From assembly GCA_031376995.1 (NCBI GenBank), contig JANMEO010000217.1, forward strand, positions 1-20,677: a DNA stretch of 20,677 nt, in the 5' to 3' direction. The stretch comes from CANHBY01 sp031376995. GTDB taxonomy: Bacteria > Pseudomonadota > Gammaproteobacteria > Burkholderiales > Burkholderiaceae_C. A program made the position numbers and the translations under genes. Each line of letters opens with the position of its first letter. Within the stretch, counting starts at the first letter, position 1. Below, piece by piece: positions 7,679 to 16,722 of the stretch. Under the pieces are notes generated by a model. That model was not told the DNA's origin. It saw only the letters and a program-made list of their open reading frames with translations, and ran no database searches.

Positions 7679-8346
7679 AACATATTTCCAGTGGAGTTGC
7701 TCTGGCCTTGGCACTTGCATTGATGGGTGGCTGTGCGACGAAAGTACCGCCCTACGACTACAGCGCTTTCAGGGCAGCAAAGCCAGCCACTTTGCTGGTC
7801 ATGCCCCCGGTCAATGATTCACCCGATGTGAAAGCAACGCCGGGTGTTTGGTCTCATGCCACACGCCCACTGGCAGAGTCAGGTTATTACGTGCTCCCAG
7901 TGACCTTGGTCGACGAGACGCTCAAGCAAAATGGCGTGTACACCGCTGCCCAGGCACACGAGGTTTCTTACCTGAAGCTTCGCGAGGTCTTTGGGGCTGA
8001 CGCAGCGGTTTATATCAAGGTCTTGCGCTACGGCACAAGTTACAGGCTCATCGATAGCGAAACTCGCGTCGAAGTTGAGGGACGCATTGTAGATTTACGA
8101 ACCGGGCAAGAACTCTGGGCTGGAAATGCGTTTGCCTCATCTGCTGAGCAATCCCAGCAAAGCCAGGGCGGCTTGGTTGGCTTGCTCGTCACTGCGGTGG
8201 TCAAGCAAATCATCGGCACGGCAACAGACGCCTCGTTCAACTTTGCAGGTACAGCTCAAGCACGACTGTTGGGTGCACCGCGCTACAACGGTGTTCTTCC
8301 GGGACCGCGCTCGCCACACTACGGCCAACCCGTCCCCACGCAGTAG
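7675..8346 (+). CDS. DUF799 / GNA1162-like lipoprotein
   Basis: Predicted lipoprotein of 223 residues, signal peptide ending in MGGC (Cys20). The mature part has YDYSAFRAAKPATLLVMPP followed by VNDSPDVKATPGVWSH, a central DAAVYIKVLRYGTSYR strand and VEVEGRIVDLRTGQELWAG, which match my knowledge of the DUF799 family, whose member in Neisseria meningitidis is the surface antigen GNA1162. A glycine- and hydrophobic-rich stretch (GGLVGLLVTAVVKQIIG) follows. The C-terminal tail is rich in proline and arginine. Translation is probably coupled to the DUF4810 gene through the ATGA overlap. The molecular role is unknown; a complex of the three co-translated lipoproteins at the outer membrane is an inference. 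Confidence 0.85.
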   Translation: MKHISSGVALALALALMGGCATKVPPYDYSAFRAAKPATLLVMPPVNDSPDVKATPGVWSHATRPLAESGYYVLPVTLVDETLKQNGVYTAAQAHEVSYLKLREVFGADAAVYIKVLRYGTSYRLIDSETRVEVEGRIVDLRTGQELWAGNAFASSAEQSQQSQGGLVGLLVTAVVKQIIGTATDASFNFAGTAQARLLGAPRYNGVLPGPRSPHYGQPVPTQ

Positions 8347-8406
8347 ACACCTCGGGCCTGATAGGGCCCTACGGCAGGATCTACCCCTCGGAACTGAAGA
8401 TGCTGC

Positions 8407-8519
8407 GTTGATGGGTCGTTTGGGAAACGGAGATGCAAAGCGCGCAAATCCTCGCCCTATCCGTTGATAGGGCGAGGATTTGCAACGCTGCAGACCCGTT
8501 TCCCAAACGGCCCAGCAAC
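8407..8519. repeat. 113-bp imperfect inverted repeat (long hairpin) upstream of ppc
   Basis: The inner arms GCAAATCCTCGCCCTAT (8444-8460) and their exact complement (8467-8483) form 17 perfect pairs around a six-base loop. The outer arms (8413-8430 and 8496-8513) pair over 18 bases with one G-T wobble, and six more positions (8407-8412 with 8514-8519) pair with one mismatch. The 12-13 base segments between the stems are partly complementary. The right outer arm is itself a palindrome, CCGTTTCCCAAACGG. There is no T run, so it is not a standard terminator. It could end the lipoprotein transcript, shape the ppc leader, or be a small mobile repeat. Confidence 0.9.
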
Positions 8520-8522
8520 TCG

Positions 8523-8556
8523 GCCTCTTCAGGTTGAATCGGTATAGCATCATCAG
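8523..8556 (+). promoter_or_regulatory. promoter-like element upstream of ppc (copy 2)
   Basis: Contains the same 14-base core TCTTCAGGTTGAAT (8526-8539) as the element before the lipoprotein operon, followed by GGTATAGCAT with a TATA at the equivalent place. It begins three bases after the long hairpin and ends 25 bases before the ppc ATG. The -35 region is not recognisable. The two copies may be a shared regulator site overlapping the promoters. Confidence 0.35.
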
Positions 8557-8581
8557 CTTGATCCTGACCTCATCAACCACC

Positions 8582-11401
8582 ATGCCCCTGATGCCACCGC
8601 ACCACCGTGCCTCTCAAGCCTCGCTAAAAAGCCAGCCCCTGGTGCATGACATCCGATTTTTGGGGCGCTGCCTGGGTGATGTCATCCGAGAACAAGAAGG
8701 GACTCCAGCCTTTGAACTGGTGGAGCATATTCGACAACTGTCAGTAGCGTTTCGGCTCAAACAAGATACCCATGCAGGCCGCACCCTCACGCGCTTGCTC
8801 AAAAACCTGAGCAACGATCAAACAGTGAGTGTGATCAGGGCTTTCAGTTATTTTTCGCACCTGGCCAATATTGCCGAAGACCGGCATCACATTCGGCGCC
8901 GTGAGCATCATGAGCGTCAAGGGCATTCGCATGCGGGCTCTTTGGCCATGAGTTTTGAGAAACTGGCTCGCGCAGGCGTCTCAACCACTGACATCGCCGA
9001 ATTGCTGGCACAGGCCATGATTTCTCCCGTATTGACAGCACACCCGACAGAGGTTCAGCGCCAAAGTATCTTGGATGCTGAACGGGCCTTGGCCAACTTG
9101 CTGGGCAAGCGCGACGCACTCATGACATGCAGCGATCTGGCAAGCAATGAAATCCTGGTGCGTGCGCGCATCACCCAGCTCTGGCAAACACGCATGCTGC
9201 GCATCGCCAAGCTCACGGTCGCAGACGAGATCGAAAATGCACTCAGTTACTACCAAACCACTTTTTTAAGCGAAATCCCCAAGCTGTACAGGGAGGTTGA
9301 GGCGGCACTAGAGGGTCATACCGTGGGCAACTTTTTGCGCATGGGCCACTGGATCGGCGGCGACCGCGATGGCAACCCGTTTGTCAACGCCGAAACTTTG
9401 CGCATGGCCCTCAGCCGCCAAAGTGAGACCGCCTTGCGCTTTTATTTGACCCAGGTGCATGAGCTCGGCGCTGAGCTTTCAGTCTCTGCCACTTTGAGCG
9501 CAGTCACCCCTGAAATGACAGCCTTGGCACAGGCCTCACCCGATCACAACCCCCACCGCAGCGACGAGCCCTACCGGCGTGCACTGACCGGCATTTACGC
9601 CCGCCTGGCGGCCACTCTCGAGCAGCTCACCGGAACCCAAGCTTTGCGTCACGCGGTGGCACCTCAGGCCCCTTATGCCAAAGCTGAGGATTTTTTGGGT
9701 GACCTCCAGGTGATTGCCTGCTCGTTGAAAGCCCATCACGCTGAAGTGATGGGGGTGCCACGCTTGCAGCCTTTGATTCGGGCCGTGCAGGTGTTTGGCT
9801 TTCATTTGGCCACGGTTGACCTCAGACAAAGCTCAGATCAGCATGAAGCGGTGGTCGCTGAATTGTTCAAGCATGCCCAAATTGAAGGGCATTACAGCCA
9901 CCTGCCAGAAGCAGCGCGGCGCACCCTGCTGCTGCGCATGTTGAATGACCCGCGCCCGTTGCGCGTGCTGGGGGCCCACTATAGCCCGCACACCCAAAGC
10001 GAGCTGCGCATCTTTGAGATGTCTTTGCAAATGCTGCGGCGCTACGGCCCTCACGCCATCAGGCACTACATCATTTCTCATACCGAGGAGGTAAGCGACC
10101 TGCTGGAGGTGTTGCTGCTGCTCAAAGAGACGGGTCTGTTGCAAGGCACCTTGAAACGTGAGGCCACGAGCGAGCTGATTGTGGTGCCACTCTTTGAAAC
10201 CATTGCTGACTTGCATCGCGCTGAGCCCATCATGCGTGAGTTTTATGAGTTACCCGGCATCGGAGCTCTCGTCAAGCGCTCAGGGGGTGAGCAAGATATC
10301 ATGCTAGGTTATAGCGACAGCAACAAAGACGGGGGCACTTTCACCAGCCACTGGGCACTGTATCGGGCCGAGATTGCATTGGCCGAACTGTTTGCCCAGT
10401 TGAGACAGAGCCTGGGCGTCAAACTGCGGCTGTTTCATGGCCGTGGCGGCACGGTGGGTCGAGGGGGTGGGCCCAGCTTTGAAGCCATCCTGGCGCAGCC
10501 TCCAGGCACGGTGAACGGCCAAATTCGGTTGACTGAACAAGGTGAAGTGATTGCGTCCAAATATGCCCATCCCGAAATCGGTCGACGTAACCTAGAAACT
10601 TTGGTCGCCGCCACCCTGGAAGCCAGTCTGTTGGGCTCAAGCCGACGGCGGGTCCATCGAGCCTTCATTGATGCAGCCAACATGATCAGTGAAGCCAGCT
10701 TCGCCGCCTACAGAAAGCTGGTTTATCAAACCCCAGGGTTCAGTGAATATTTTTTTAATGCCACCCCCATCCGAGAGATCGCCGAACTCAACATCGGATC
10801 AAGACCCGCCTCGCGCAAACCCACCCAAGCCATCGAAGACCTGCGTGCCATCCCTTGGGGTTTCAGTTGGGGGCAGTGCCGTGTGGGACTGCCTGGCTGG
10901 TTTGGCTTTGGGTCAGCAATCACGCAATACCTCGAACAAGACCTTGACCCAGACCCCAACTGGCGTGAGCGGCGACTGAACTTGCTACAACGGATGTACA
11001 AGCAATGGCCATTTTTCCGCACCCTGCTGTCCAACCTCGACATGGTGCTGGCCAAAACCGATCTCGCCATTGCAGCCCGGTATGTTGAGCTGCTTGAAGA
11101 CAAGCGCTCAGGACGTCGAATTTTTAAAATGATTCAGGATGAGTGGGACCGAACCGCAACCGCCTTAACGCTCATCACTGGTGAACAAGAACGCTTGGCG
11201 GGCAATGCCGCCTTGGCTCGCTCGATTGAACACCGCTTTCCCTACCTTGACCCCTTGAACCACCTGCAAGTCGAATTGATGAGACGCTATCGCCAGGCTT
11301 GTTCAGATGGCCTTGAAAGCGCCCCTGGCATGGAGCGCGTCAAGCGAGGCATCCATATCTCGATCAACGGATTGGCCACGGGGTTACGCAATACGGGCTG
11401 A
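8582..11401 (+). CDS. ppc: phosphoenolpyruvate carboxylase
   Basis: Carboxylates phosphoenolpyruvate with bicarbonate to oxaloacetate, the anaplerotic supply for the TCA cycle and amino acid synthesis. The 939-residue protein has all the usual motifs: VLTAHPTEVQR with catalytic His154, GGDRDGNPFV near residue 260, GYSDSNKDGG at 576-585, FHGRGGTVGRGGGP with His619, and the C-terminal end GLRNTG. I start it at the ATG at 8582. An in-frame TTG at 8480 would add 34 residues coming from the hairpin and promoter region, and these look non-coding. No clear ribosome binding site precedes 8582, and a second ATG at 8591 is an alternative. It stands alone on the plus strand, converging on the permease gene 20 bp away. 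Confidence 0.96.
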   Translation: MPLMPPHHRASQASLKSQPLVHDIRFLGRCLGDVIREQEGTPAFELVEHIRQLSVAFRLKQDTHAGRTLTRLLKNLSNDQTVSVIRAFSYFSHLANIAEDRHHIRRREHHERQGHSHAGSLAMSFEKLARAGVSTTDIAELLAQAMISPVLTAHPTEVQRQSILDAERALANLLGKRDALMTCSDLASNEILVRARITQLWQTRMLRIAKLTVADEIENALSYYQTTFLSEIPKLYREVEAALEGHTVGNFLRMGHWIGGDRDGNPFVNAETLRMALSRQSETALRFYLTQVHELGAELSVSATLSAVTPEMTALAQASPDHNPHRSDEPYRRALTGIYARLAATLEQLTGTQALRHAVAPQAPYAKAEDFLGDLQVIACSLKAHHAEVMGVPRLQPLIRAVQVFGFHLATVDLRQSSDQHEAVVAELFKHAQIEGHYSHLPEAARRTLLLRMLNDPRPLRVLGAHYSPHTQSELRIFEMSLQMLRRYGPHAIRHYIISHTEEVSDLLEVLLLLKETGLLQGTLKREATSELIVVPLFETIADLHRAEPIMREFYELPGIGALVKRSGGEQDIMLGYSDSNKDGGTFTSHWALYRAEIALAELFAQLRQSLGVKLRLFHGRGGTVGRGGGPSFEAILAQPPGTVNGQIRLTEQGEVIASKYAHPEIGRRNLETLVAATLEASLLGSSRRRVHRAFIDAANMISEASFAAYRKLVYQTPGFSEYFFNATPIREIAELNIGSRPASRKPTQAIEDLRAIPWGFSWGQCRVGLPGWFGFGSAITQYLEQDLDPDPNWRERRLNLLQRMYKQWPFFRTLLSNLDMVLAKTDLAIAARYVELLEDKRSGRRIFKMIQDEWDRTATALTLITGEQERLAGNAALARSIEHRFPYLDPLNHLQVELMRRYRQACSDGLESAPGMERVKRGIHISINGLATGLRNTG

Positions 11402-11415
11402 GCCCTCAGGTTGAC

Positions 11416-11436
11416 GCAGCTTTATTCTTGAGCTGC
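11416..11436. terminator. inverted repeat between convergent ppc and permease genes
   Basis: GCAGCT (11416-11421) and AGCTGC (11431-11436) are perfect six-base arms around a nine-base loop that includes the permease stop codon. Its place between two convergent genes suggests a bidirectional terminator, but the stem is short and lacks a proper T run on either strand. Confidence 0.3.
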
Positions 11437-13959
11437 TTGGCGCAATGTCTCTACCACGGGCTGACGCAACACCCCACGCAGGCCCCACCAACCAGCAGCC
11501 CAGGCGAGCAAAGCACCCACCACCGAGCCTGCGAGGGCTACCCAAGGCGAAGGCCGCCAGCTGAACTCAAAAACAAACTCAGCCAACCCCCAACCCAGGG
11601 CCATGGCGGCCAAAGAAGCCAGCAAGCCCGCCAAGGCTCCCACACCGAGCAATTCAGCGCGCTGTACTTGGGCCAACAACTGGCTGCTCGCCCCCAAGGC
11701 CCGCATGACGGCAAACTCGCGTGCCCTGGATTGGCGGGTCGCAGAGACGGCAGCAAACAAAACCACCAAACCTGTGGCCAGCGTAAAACCAAACAAAAAC
11801 TCAACCGCTCGAATCACTTGATTCAATACGGACTGAATTTGCTCGATCGATGCGGAGACGTCAACATTGGTCACATTGGGAAACAGACGACTCAAGTCAC
11901 GGTCAAAATCTGGCACATCGGGTGCGCGAAAAGCAGCCACATAAGTTGGCACGGCATCCAGCCATTGAGAAACAGGCCGCATGACAAAGAAGTTGACGCG
12001 CATTGAACCCCAGTTAAGTTTGCGAATACTGGTGATGCGCCCCTGAACCAACTGCCCCGCCATGTCAAAACTCAACGCATCGCCCAAATGCAAACCCAGC
12101 TCGTCAGCCAGCCCCTTCTCAACACTCAATTCGTCGGCTCGCTCAGGAACCCACTGCCCGGCGCTAAGCTGGTTGTAGCTGGGCATTTGCCCCGAATGAC
12201 TCAAGTTAAACTCGCGCTCGACCAAAGCCTTGCCTCGAGCGCCGCTATAGTTTTCAGCCCGAACCACCACGCCATTGACCGACACCAGCCGTGCCCGAAG
12301 CATCGGGTACCAATCAAATTGCTTGACCTTCTGCGAGTGCAGATAGGCTTGAAAAGTCTCTGATTGATCAGGCTGAATGCTCAACACAAAGCGATTGGGC
12401 GCATTGGCTGGGGTGGCCTGTCGCCAGCTATCGATCAAGTCGGTGCGCAGCAAAATCAACAGCACCAAAGCCAGCAAGCCCACACTCAAGGCACAAATTT
12501 GCAAGACCGCATAAGCAGGCCGGGCCGTAATTTGGCGCGTGGCCAAAACCATCCAGCGTGGCGCGTACAAAGGCAAAACGATGCGTCGCAAAACCATCAC
12601 ACAGCCCGCTCCCAACACCATAAAGACCAACCCAGCGCCAGCAAATCCGCCCACTGCAATCAGTCCCAGACTCACATCATCAGCCACCACCAACAGCAAA
12701 CCAGAAAACCCCAAAACACCTGCCATGAGTACCAACAATGACAGGGGCTTGGGCCCTCCGATGTCGCGCCGAATGACCCGCAGTGGAGGCACCCGTGCCA
12801 ACTGCAAGACGGGTGGCACGCCAAACCCAAGCAGCAGCGTCAAGCCCACACCCAGACCATAGAGGGCAGGCCACACTGTGGCGGAAGGCAGGTCAGTGTT
12901 GAAGAACCCGGCCAGCAAAGCCACGAAAACATAGTGCACGGCATAACCCAGTGCCACCCCCAAGAGGCTGGCCACCAGGCCAGCTACTGCAAACTCAACG
13001 AAATACTGACCTGCAATATGTCGCTGAGATTGCCCCAAGACCCGCAACATCGCGCAATCATCGAGGTGTCGCATTGCAAAATCTCGAGAAGCAATGGCCA
13101 CCGCCACAGACGACAGCAGGGCTGCCAAAAGCGCCACCAGGTTCAAAAATTTGCTGGCTCTGTCAAGGGCTTGAGTGAATTCAGGGCGGCCCGAATCCAA
13201 AGATTCAAGACGCACATTGCGCAAACCTTGGCTGTCAATTTCTCTCTGGGCCCACGCTTCAAACCGTTCAATCACCGCCAAGTCTTGAGACCGCGATGCA
13301 ACGGCAAAGCGGTAGCGCATGCGGCTGGCAGGTTGCACCAACTGGGTCGCTGCGAGATCAGCCTGATGCAACATGACCCGGGGTGAAAAGCTCAAAAATC
13401 CACCACCCTTATCTGGCTCGCTGACGATGATGTGAGCAATTTTTAAACTGGCGTCGCCTAAAAGCAAAGGGTCGCCAACTTGCAAGCGCAGCGCTTCAAG
13501 CACCCCAGCTTCAACCCACACAGATCCAGGCGCGGGCCCTTGAGTCAGAGCTTGCACGGGGCCATGGGCAGCCAACTGCACGCGCAAAACGCCACTCAGA
13601 GGATAGCTGTCCCCCACGGCTTTAACAGCCACCAAACGACTGCCGCCCCCTTGGGGGTCGGAGGCGCGCGCCATGCTAGGAAAGGTGAGCGAGCTTGAAA
13701 AGCTTAAGCCCTGAGCCTGCGCGTAGGCAGAAAAAACCTCAGGCAAGGGCTCATCACTGGCCAGCACCGCGTCCCCCCCCAGCATCTGCCTGGCATCCCG
13801 GGCAAGTCCCCCGTTCAAGCGATCTGCAAAAAAACCCACGGCGCTCAAGGCAGCCACGGCCAGAGCTACCGCCAAAATCAATAAACGCATTTCACCCGCT
13901 CGGGCATCCCGAGCCATTTGCCGCCACGTCAAACTTGCAAACAAGCGCAATGATTTCAT
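11422..13959 (-). CDS. FtsX-like ABC transporter permease, YbbP type
   Basis: Large inner-membrane permease of 845 residues with the duplicated MacB/FtsX architecture. There is an N-terminal membrane segment (about 24-45), then a long periplasmic domain to about 265. A first FtsX core of several membrane segments (about 267-400) contains MRHLDDCAMLRVLGQS. More membrane segments (about 405-505) and a second periplasmic domain (to about 700) follow, ending in a second FtsX core (about 715-840) with REFAVMRALGAS. This fits the YbbP family, usually paired with the ATPase YbbA, and by homology acts on lipids, lipoproteins or envelope complexes. No such ATPase is encoded next to it here; the neighbouring EttA is an ABC-F protein and not a transporter subunit. 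It lies 113 bp after the metalloprotease gene on the same strand. No strong ribosome binding site is visible. Confidence 0.88.
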   Translation of the reverse strand: MKSLRLFASLTWRQMARDARAGEMRLLILAVALAVAALSAVGFFADRLNGGLARDARQMLGGDAVLASDEPLPEVFSAYAQAQGLSFSSSLTFPSMARASDPQGGGSRLVAVKAVGDSYPLSGVLRVQLAAHGPVQALTQGPAPGSVWVEAGVLEALRLQVGDPLLLGDASLKIAHIIVSEPDKGGGFLSFSPRVMLHQADLAATQLVQPASRMRYRFAVASRSQDLAVIERFEAWAQREIDSQGLRNVRLESLDSGRPEFTQALDRASKFLNLVALLAALLSSVAVAIASRDFAMRHLDDCAMLRVLGQSQRHIAGQYFVEFAVAGLVASLLGVALGYAVHYVFVALLAGFFNTDLPSATVWPALYGLGVGLTLLLGFGVPPVLQLARVPPLRVIRRDIGGPKPLSLLVLMAGVLGFSGLLLVVADDVSLGLIAVGGFAGAGLVFMVLGAGCVMVLRRIVLPLYAPRWMVLATRQITARPAYAVLQICALSVGLLALVLLILLRTDLIDSWRQATPANAPNRFVLSIQPDQSETFQAYLHSQKVKQFDWYPMLRARLVSVNGVVVRAENYSGARGKALVEREFNLSHSGQMPSYNQLSAGQWVPERADELSVEKGLADELGLHLGDALSFDMAGQLVQGRITSIRKLNWGSMRVNFFVMRPVSQWLDAVPTYVAAFRAPDVPDFDRDLSRLFPNVTNVDVSASIEQIQSVLNQVIRAVEFLFGFTLATGLVVLFAAVSATRQSRAREFAVMRALGASSQLLAQVQRAELLGVGALAGLLASLAAMALGWGLAEFVFEFSWRPSPWVALAGSVVGALLAWAAGWWGLRGVLRQPVVETLRQAAQE

Positions 13960-14072
13960 CGGGTCAGGGTACTCTGAAAACGGCAGTCGGACGCGCCCAT
14001 GAGGGCTGCGCTGAAGGGGCCGGGTGTGCGGGCTGTCGCGTCAATAATCACGTCACTTATGGCCCATGTTGT

Positions 14073-16712
14073 TTAACCAGCCCTGAGCATTGACGCCCGA
14101 AGCGCCTGCGTCAACTGCGACAAGCTGTCTTGCAAATGTGCTCGAGTTTCTAGCGACAACGTACTGCGCCGGGAGACTCGCTCCAGCTTGCGTTGCAAGG
14201 CGGTGGCATGCCAGCGCAATAAGCTCAACGCATCAGGCGGAAAGTTGGCGGCAGCAGGCTCACGAACCAGCAAGCGCTGCACACGTTTGAGATGCTCGCG
14301 CTGCAGATTGCGACGCAGGCTGTCGATTTCATGCCCAGCATTGAGCTCACTCCAGATGGCGCTTTGTAGCGTCAAATAGACCTCACTCAATGACATGGGC
14401 GCCGCAGACTGTTCGGGGGCATACAGAGAAGACTCCAACAATCTGTGCGCGGTACCGGCGCTATAGAGCCGCTCAAGGGCGCCCACTTGCAACTGCAGCA
14501 CAGCCGCAGGCACACTGGGCGGCCCGCTGCGCTCAGCATCTTCGTAGTCAGTGATCGCGCGGGCCAAAAACTCAGGCTTGAAACGGAAGCTGTCGGCATT
14601 GAAAAACCCCTGCGTCAACAGCGTGAGTGCGGCGCGCTGTTGAGCTGCTGGCACAGGCACATACGCTGGCGCAGAACTCAAAGCAGGGGCCAGGCGCGAT
14701 GTATAAATGCCCCCCACATACTTACTGGCCAAATCAGCCGCAGAACCCAAACGTGCAAACCCCCTCAAAAGCACCCTGCGCTGCCGGGTGACGTCGTCAC
14801 CCAATTTAATGCCACGGTCTTGCACCCTTTGCCACAATTCACGCGCCAACTGCAAACGGCGAGCCCAGTATGCCAAAGGGTCGTTGCCTAAATCAAAACG
14901 ATTGGCCAAGGGGTCAATGCCACCCGAGCCCCAGCCCGCATCGGCATCGTCTGCATAGGCCAGACCAGGCTCGATGCTGCGGGCTGCAATTTTGGCCAAT
15001 TCAGCCGCCTCTTCAGCCACCTCGAAGGGCCGATAGGCATACTCAAGCGCCCAACGGTCGTAAGGCCCGACCCCCGGCTGAACCAAGGTCGAAGGCTGCT
15101 CGTGATTGAGCGGCAGGTTGATCCCGTTGTAATCCATCACCGAGGCTGAAAGGCCGCGCTCGGCCGTGAATTTTTTGTCTTTGAGCTGTGCGGCCGTATA
15201 GGCTGTTGAGCCCTTGAAGTTGTGGCGCAAACCCAGGGTGTGGCCCACTTCATGCGTGATCACATCTTTGATCACGGCCTGAACCAGGGCCTCAGCCTCT
15301 GGGCTACCGGGATCAAGCCCTCCCCGTGCCTCGAGCAGGTCCATGGCAAAAGCCATTTCAGCCACAGCACGGTGGCCATATTCGCATCCCTTCGACCCAC
15401 TGCCCAGCCAACCCACAGGCGCCGCGAAACCGCCGTCTTCATCAATCAGCCGACGTGCGCCGCGGCCAAACACATCACTCATCGCAATGTCGGCATCGAG
15501 AATTTCACCGGTGCGTGGATCTGAATGGTGGGGCCCCACTGCAACGTTAGCGTCAGCGCCCAAATACCAGCGCACCGAGGCATGTCGGGCATCTAGCGTG
15601 TTCCAATCGGCATCGTCAGTTTGCTGGCGAACCTCAATGGCATTTTGAAACCCGATACCCTCAAATGCCTGGCGCCATTCAAGGATGCCCGCGGTCACAG
15701 CGTCGCGGTAGCGCAGCGGAATGTTTTTATCGAGCCAATAAACAATCGCCTGTCGCGGCTTTGAGAGCGGCGCTGAGGGATCTTGTTTTTCGAGCCGCCA
15801 CCGATTGATCAATGATTGACGCGGCTTGAGCTTTCGGTCGTCACTCACATCCGTCACCCCATCAGCAAAATGGCCCAAACGGGTGTCGCCCAAACGTGGC
15901 CGCATGGGTTGATCAGGCAGTGGACTGAAATTGACCACCATGCCTACAAACAGGCTGCGTGGGTCAGGTGTTGATGGCAGCACCACCGGCGGCGTGGTGG
16001 GGGTGATCAACGATGGCAAACGAGGGGTTGAAAAATGCAGGCTAAGGTTGACCGATGTTTGATCGTTCGTCACCTGCATGTGCTCTATGAACGAATTGCC
16101 TCGATCGAGGTTGTAGGTCAGGCGAAAGGCACGCTCCAGCGAGGTGCCATAGCCCATCAAATCGGCCACCAGAAAAGAGGCGTCGACCAACAACGATTTT
16201 CGCTCAGGGTGGGGCTCACTGACAACCGCCATGGCGGCCACCAAGCTGTTCGAAAAACCCTCTTGCACCGCAACTTTGAGGGGCAAATTATCAGCCACAT
16301 AACCAGCATTCAGCGCCACCACCTGAATCTGAGGACCTGCCAATTTTTGAAAGCGCACCAGCCAGTTGGGCCCCATCCAACCCGCATACAAACCACGCTC
16401 ACCCACTGAACGGCTCACGTTCACAGACATCCGAACCGGTGGCGCATTGGCCAATAGCAGCTCCGGCGGGATTTCGAGCCAAAACCGATCGGCCTTGCGC
16501 CACGCGGGCAACCAGCCCAACTGCTGCGTCGCACCAGTGATGACCTGCGCAAATGGTGGGATTGCGTTGGCTTGAGAACGCCCCGCGCTGGCCGGAGCTG
16601 GAGCCGTGGTGGTGGGCGCTGCAGCAACTGCAACCGGCTCAAGGCTGGGCACGGTAGCACACCCAACCAGCCACAAAGCCAGCATGACAGCGCTTCTTGC
16701 CCCGACGCTCAT
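14073..16712 (-). CDS. zinc-dependent metalloprotease, predicted lipoprotein (DUF5117/DUF5118 type)
   Basis: Predicted envelope metalloprotease of 879 residues. The signal peptide ends in lipobox LVGC (Cys18), followed by an Ala/Pro/Thr-rich linker (about 19-45). The zinc site is the metzincin motif HEVGHTLGLRH: His487, Glu488, His491 and His497. SVMDY follows with Met526 as the likely Met-turn. The region before it (about 60-330) resembles the DUF5118 and DUF5117 domains that accompany this peptidase group, and the C-terminal region beyond 600 is helical. The substrate is unknown. The ATG is preceded by GGGGG at five bases and lies 10 bp after the ettA stop, so the two genes are probably co-transcribed. 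The family assignment comes from the motif and domain order as I know them, not from a search. Confidence 0.85.
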   Translation of the reverse strand: MSVGARSAVMLALWLVGCATVPSLEPVAVAAAPTTTAPAPASAGRSQANAIPPFAQVITGATQQLGWLPAWRKADRFWLEIPPELLLANAPPVRMSVNVSRSVGERGLYAGWMGPNWLVRFQKLAGPQIQVVALNAGYVADNLPLKVAVQEGFSNSLVAAMAVVSEPHPERKSLLVDASFLVADLMGYGTSLERAFRLTYNLDRGNSFIEHMQVTNDQTSVNLSLHFSTPRLPSLITPTTPPVVLPSTPDPRSLFVGMVVNFSPLPDQPMRPRLGDTRLGHFADGVTDVSDDRKLKPRQSLINRWRLEKQDPSAPLSKPRQAIVYWLDKNIPLRYRDAVTAGILEWRQAFEGIGFQNAIEVRQQTDDADWNTLDARHASVRWYLGADANVAVGPHHSDPRTGEILDADIAMSDVFGRGARRLIDEDGGFAAPVGWLGSGSKGCEYGHRAVAEMAFAMDLLEARGGLDPGSPEAEALVQAVIKDVITHEVGHTLGLRHNFKGSTAYTAAQLKDKKFTAERGLSASVMDYNGINLPLNHEQPSTLVQPGVGPYDRWALEYAYRPFEVAEEAAELAKIAARSIEPGLAYADDADAGWGSGGIDPLANRFDLGNDPLAYWARRLQLARELWQRVQDRGIKLGDDVTRQRRVLLRGFARLGSAADLASKYVGGIYTSRLAPALSSAPAYVPVPAAQQRAALTLLTQGFFNADSFRFKPEFLARAITDYEDAERSGPPSVPAAVLQLQVGALERLYSAGTAHRLLESSLYAPEQSAAPMSLSEVYLTLQSAIWSELNAGHEIDSLRRNLQREHLKRVQRLLVREPAAANFPPDALSLLRWHATALQRKLERVSRRSTLSLETRAHLQDSLSQLTQALRASMLRAG

Positions 16713-16722
16713 CCAAGCCCCC

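Noticed and set aside
8480..8581. Upstream TTG start extending ppc by 34 residues
   Set aside because: The extension comes from the hairpin and promoter-like element, and the family N-terminus fits the ATG at 8582.
11428..12006. 192-codon plus-strand frame opposite the permease gene
   Set aside because: Gln/His/Pro-rich translation typical of the reverse strand of a GC-rich membrane protein gene; no domain visible.
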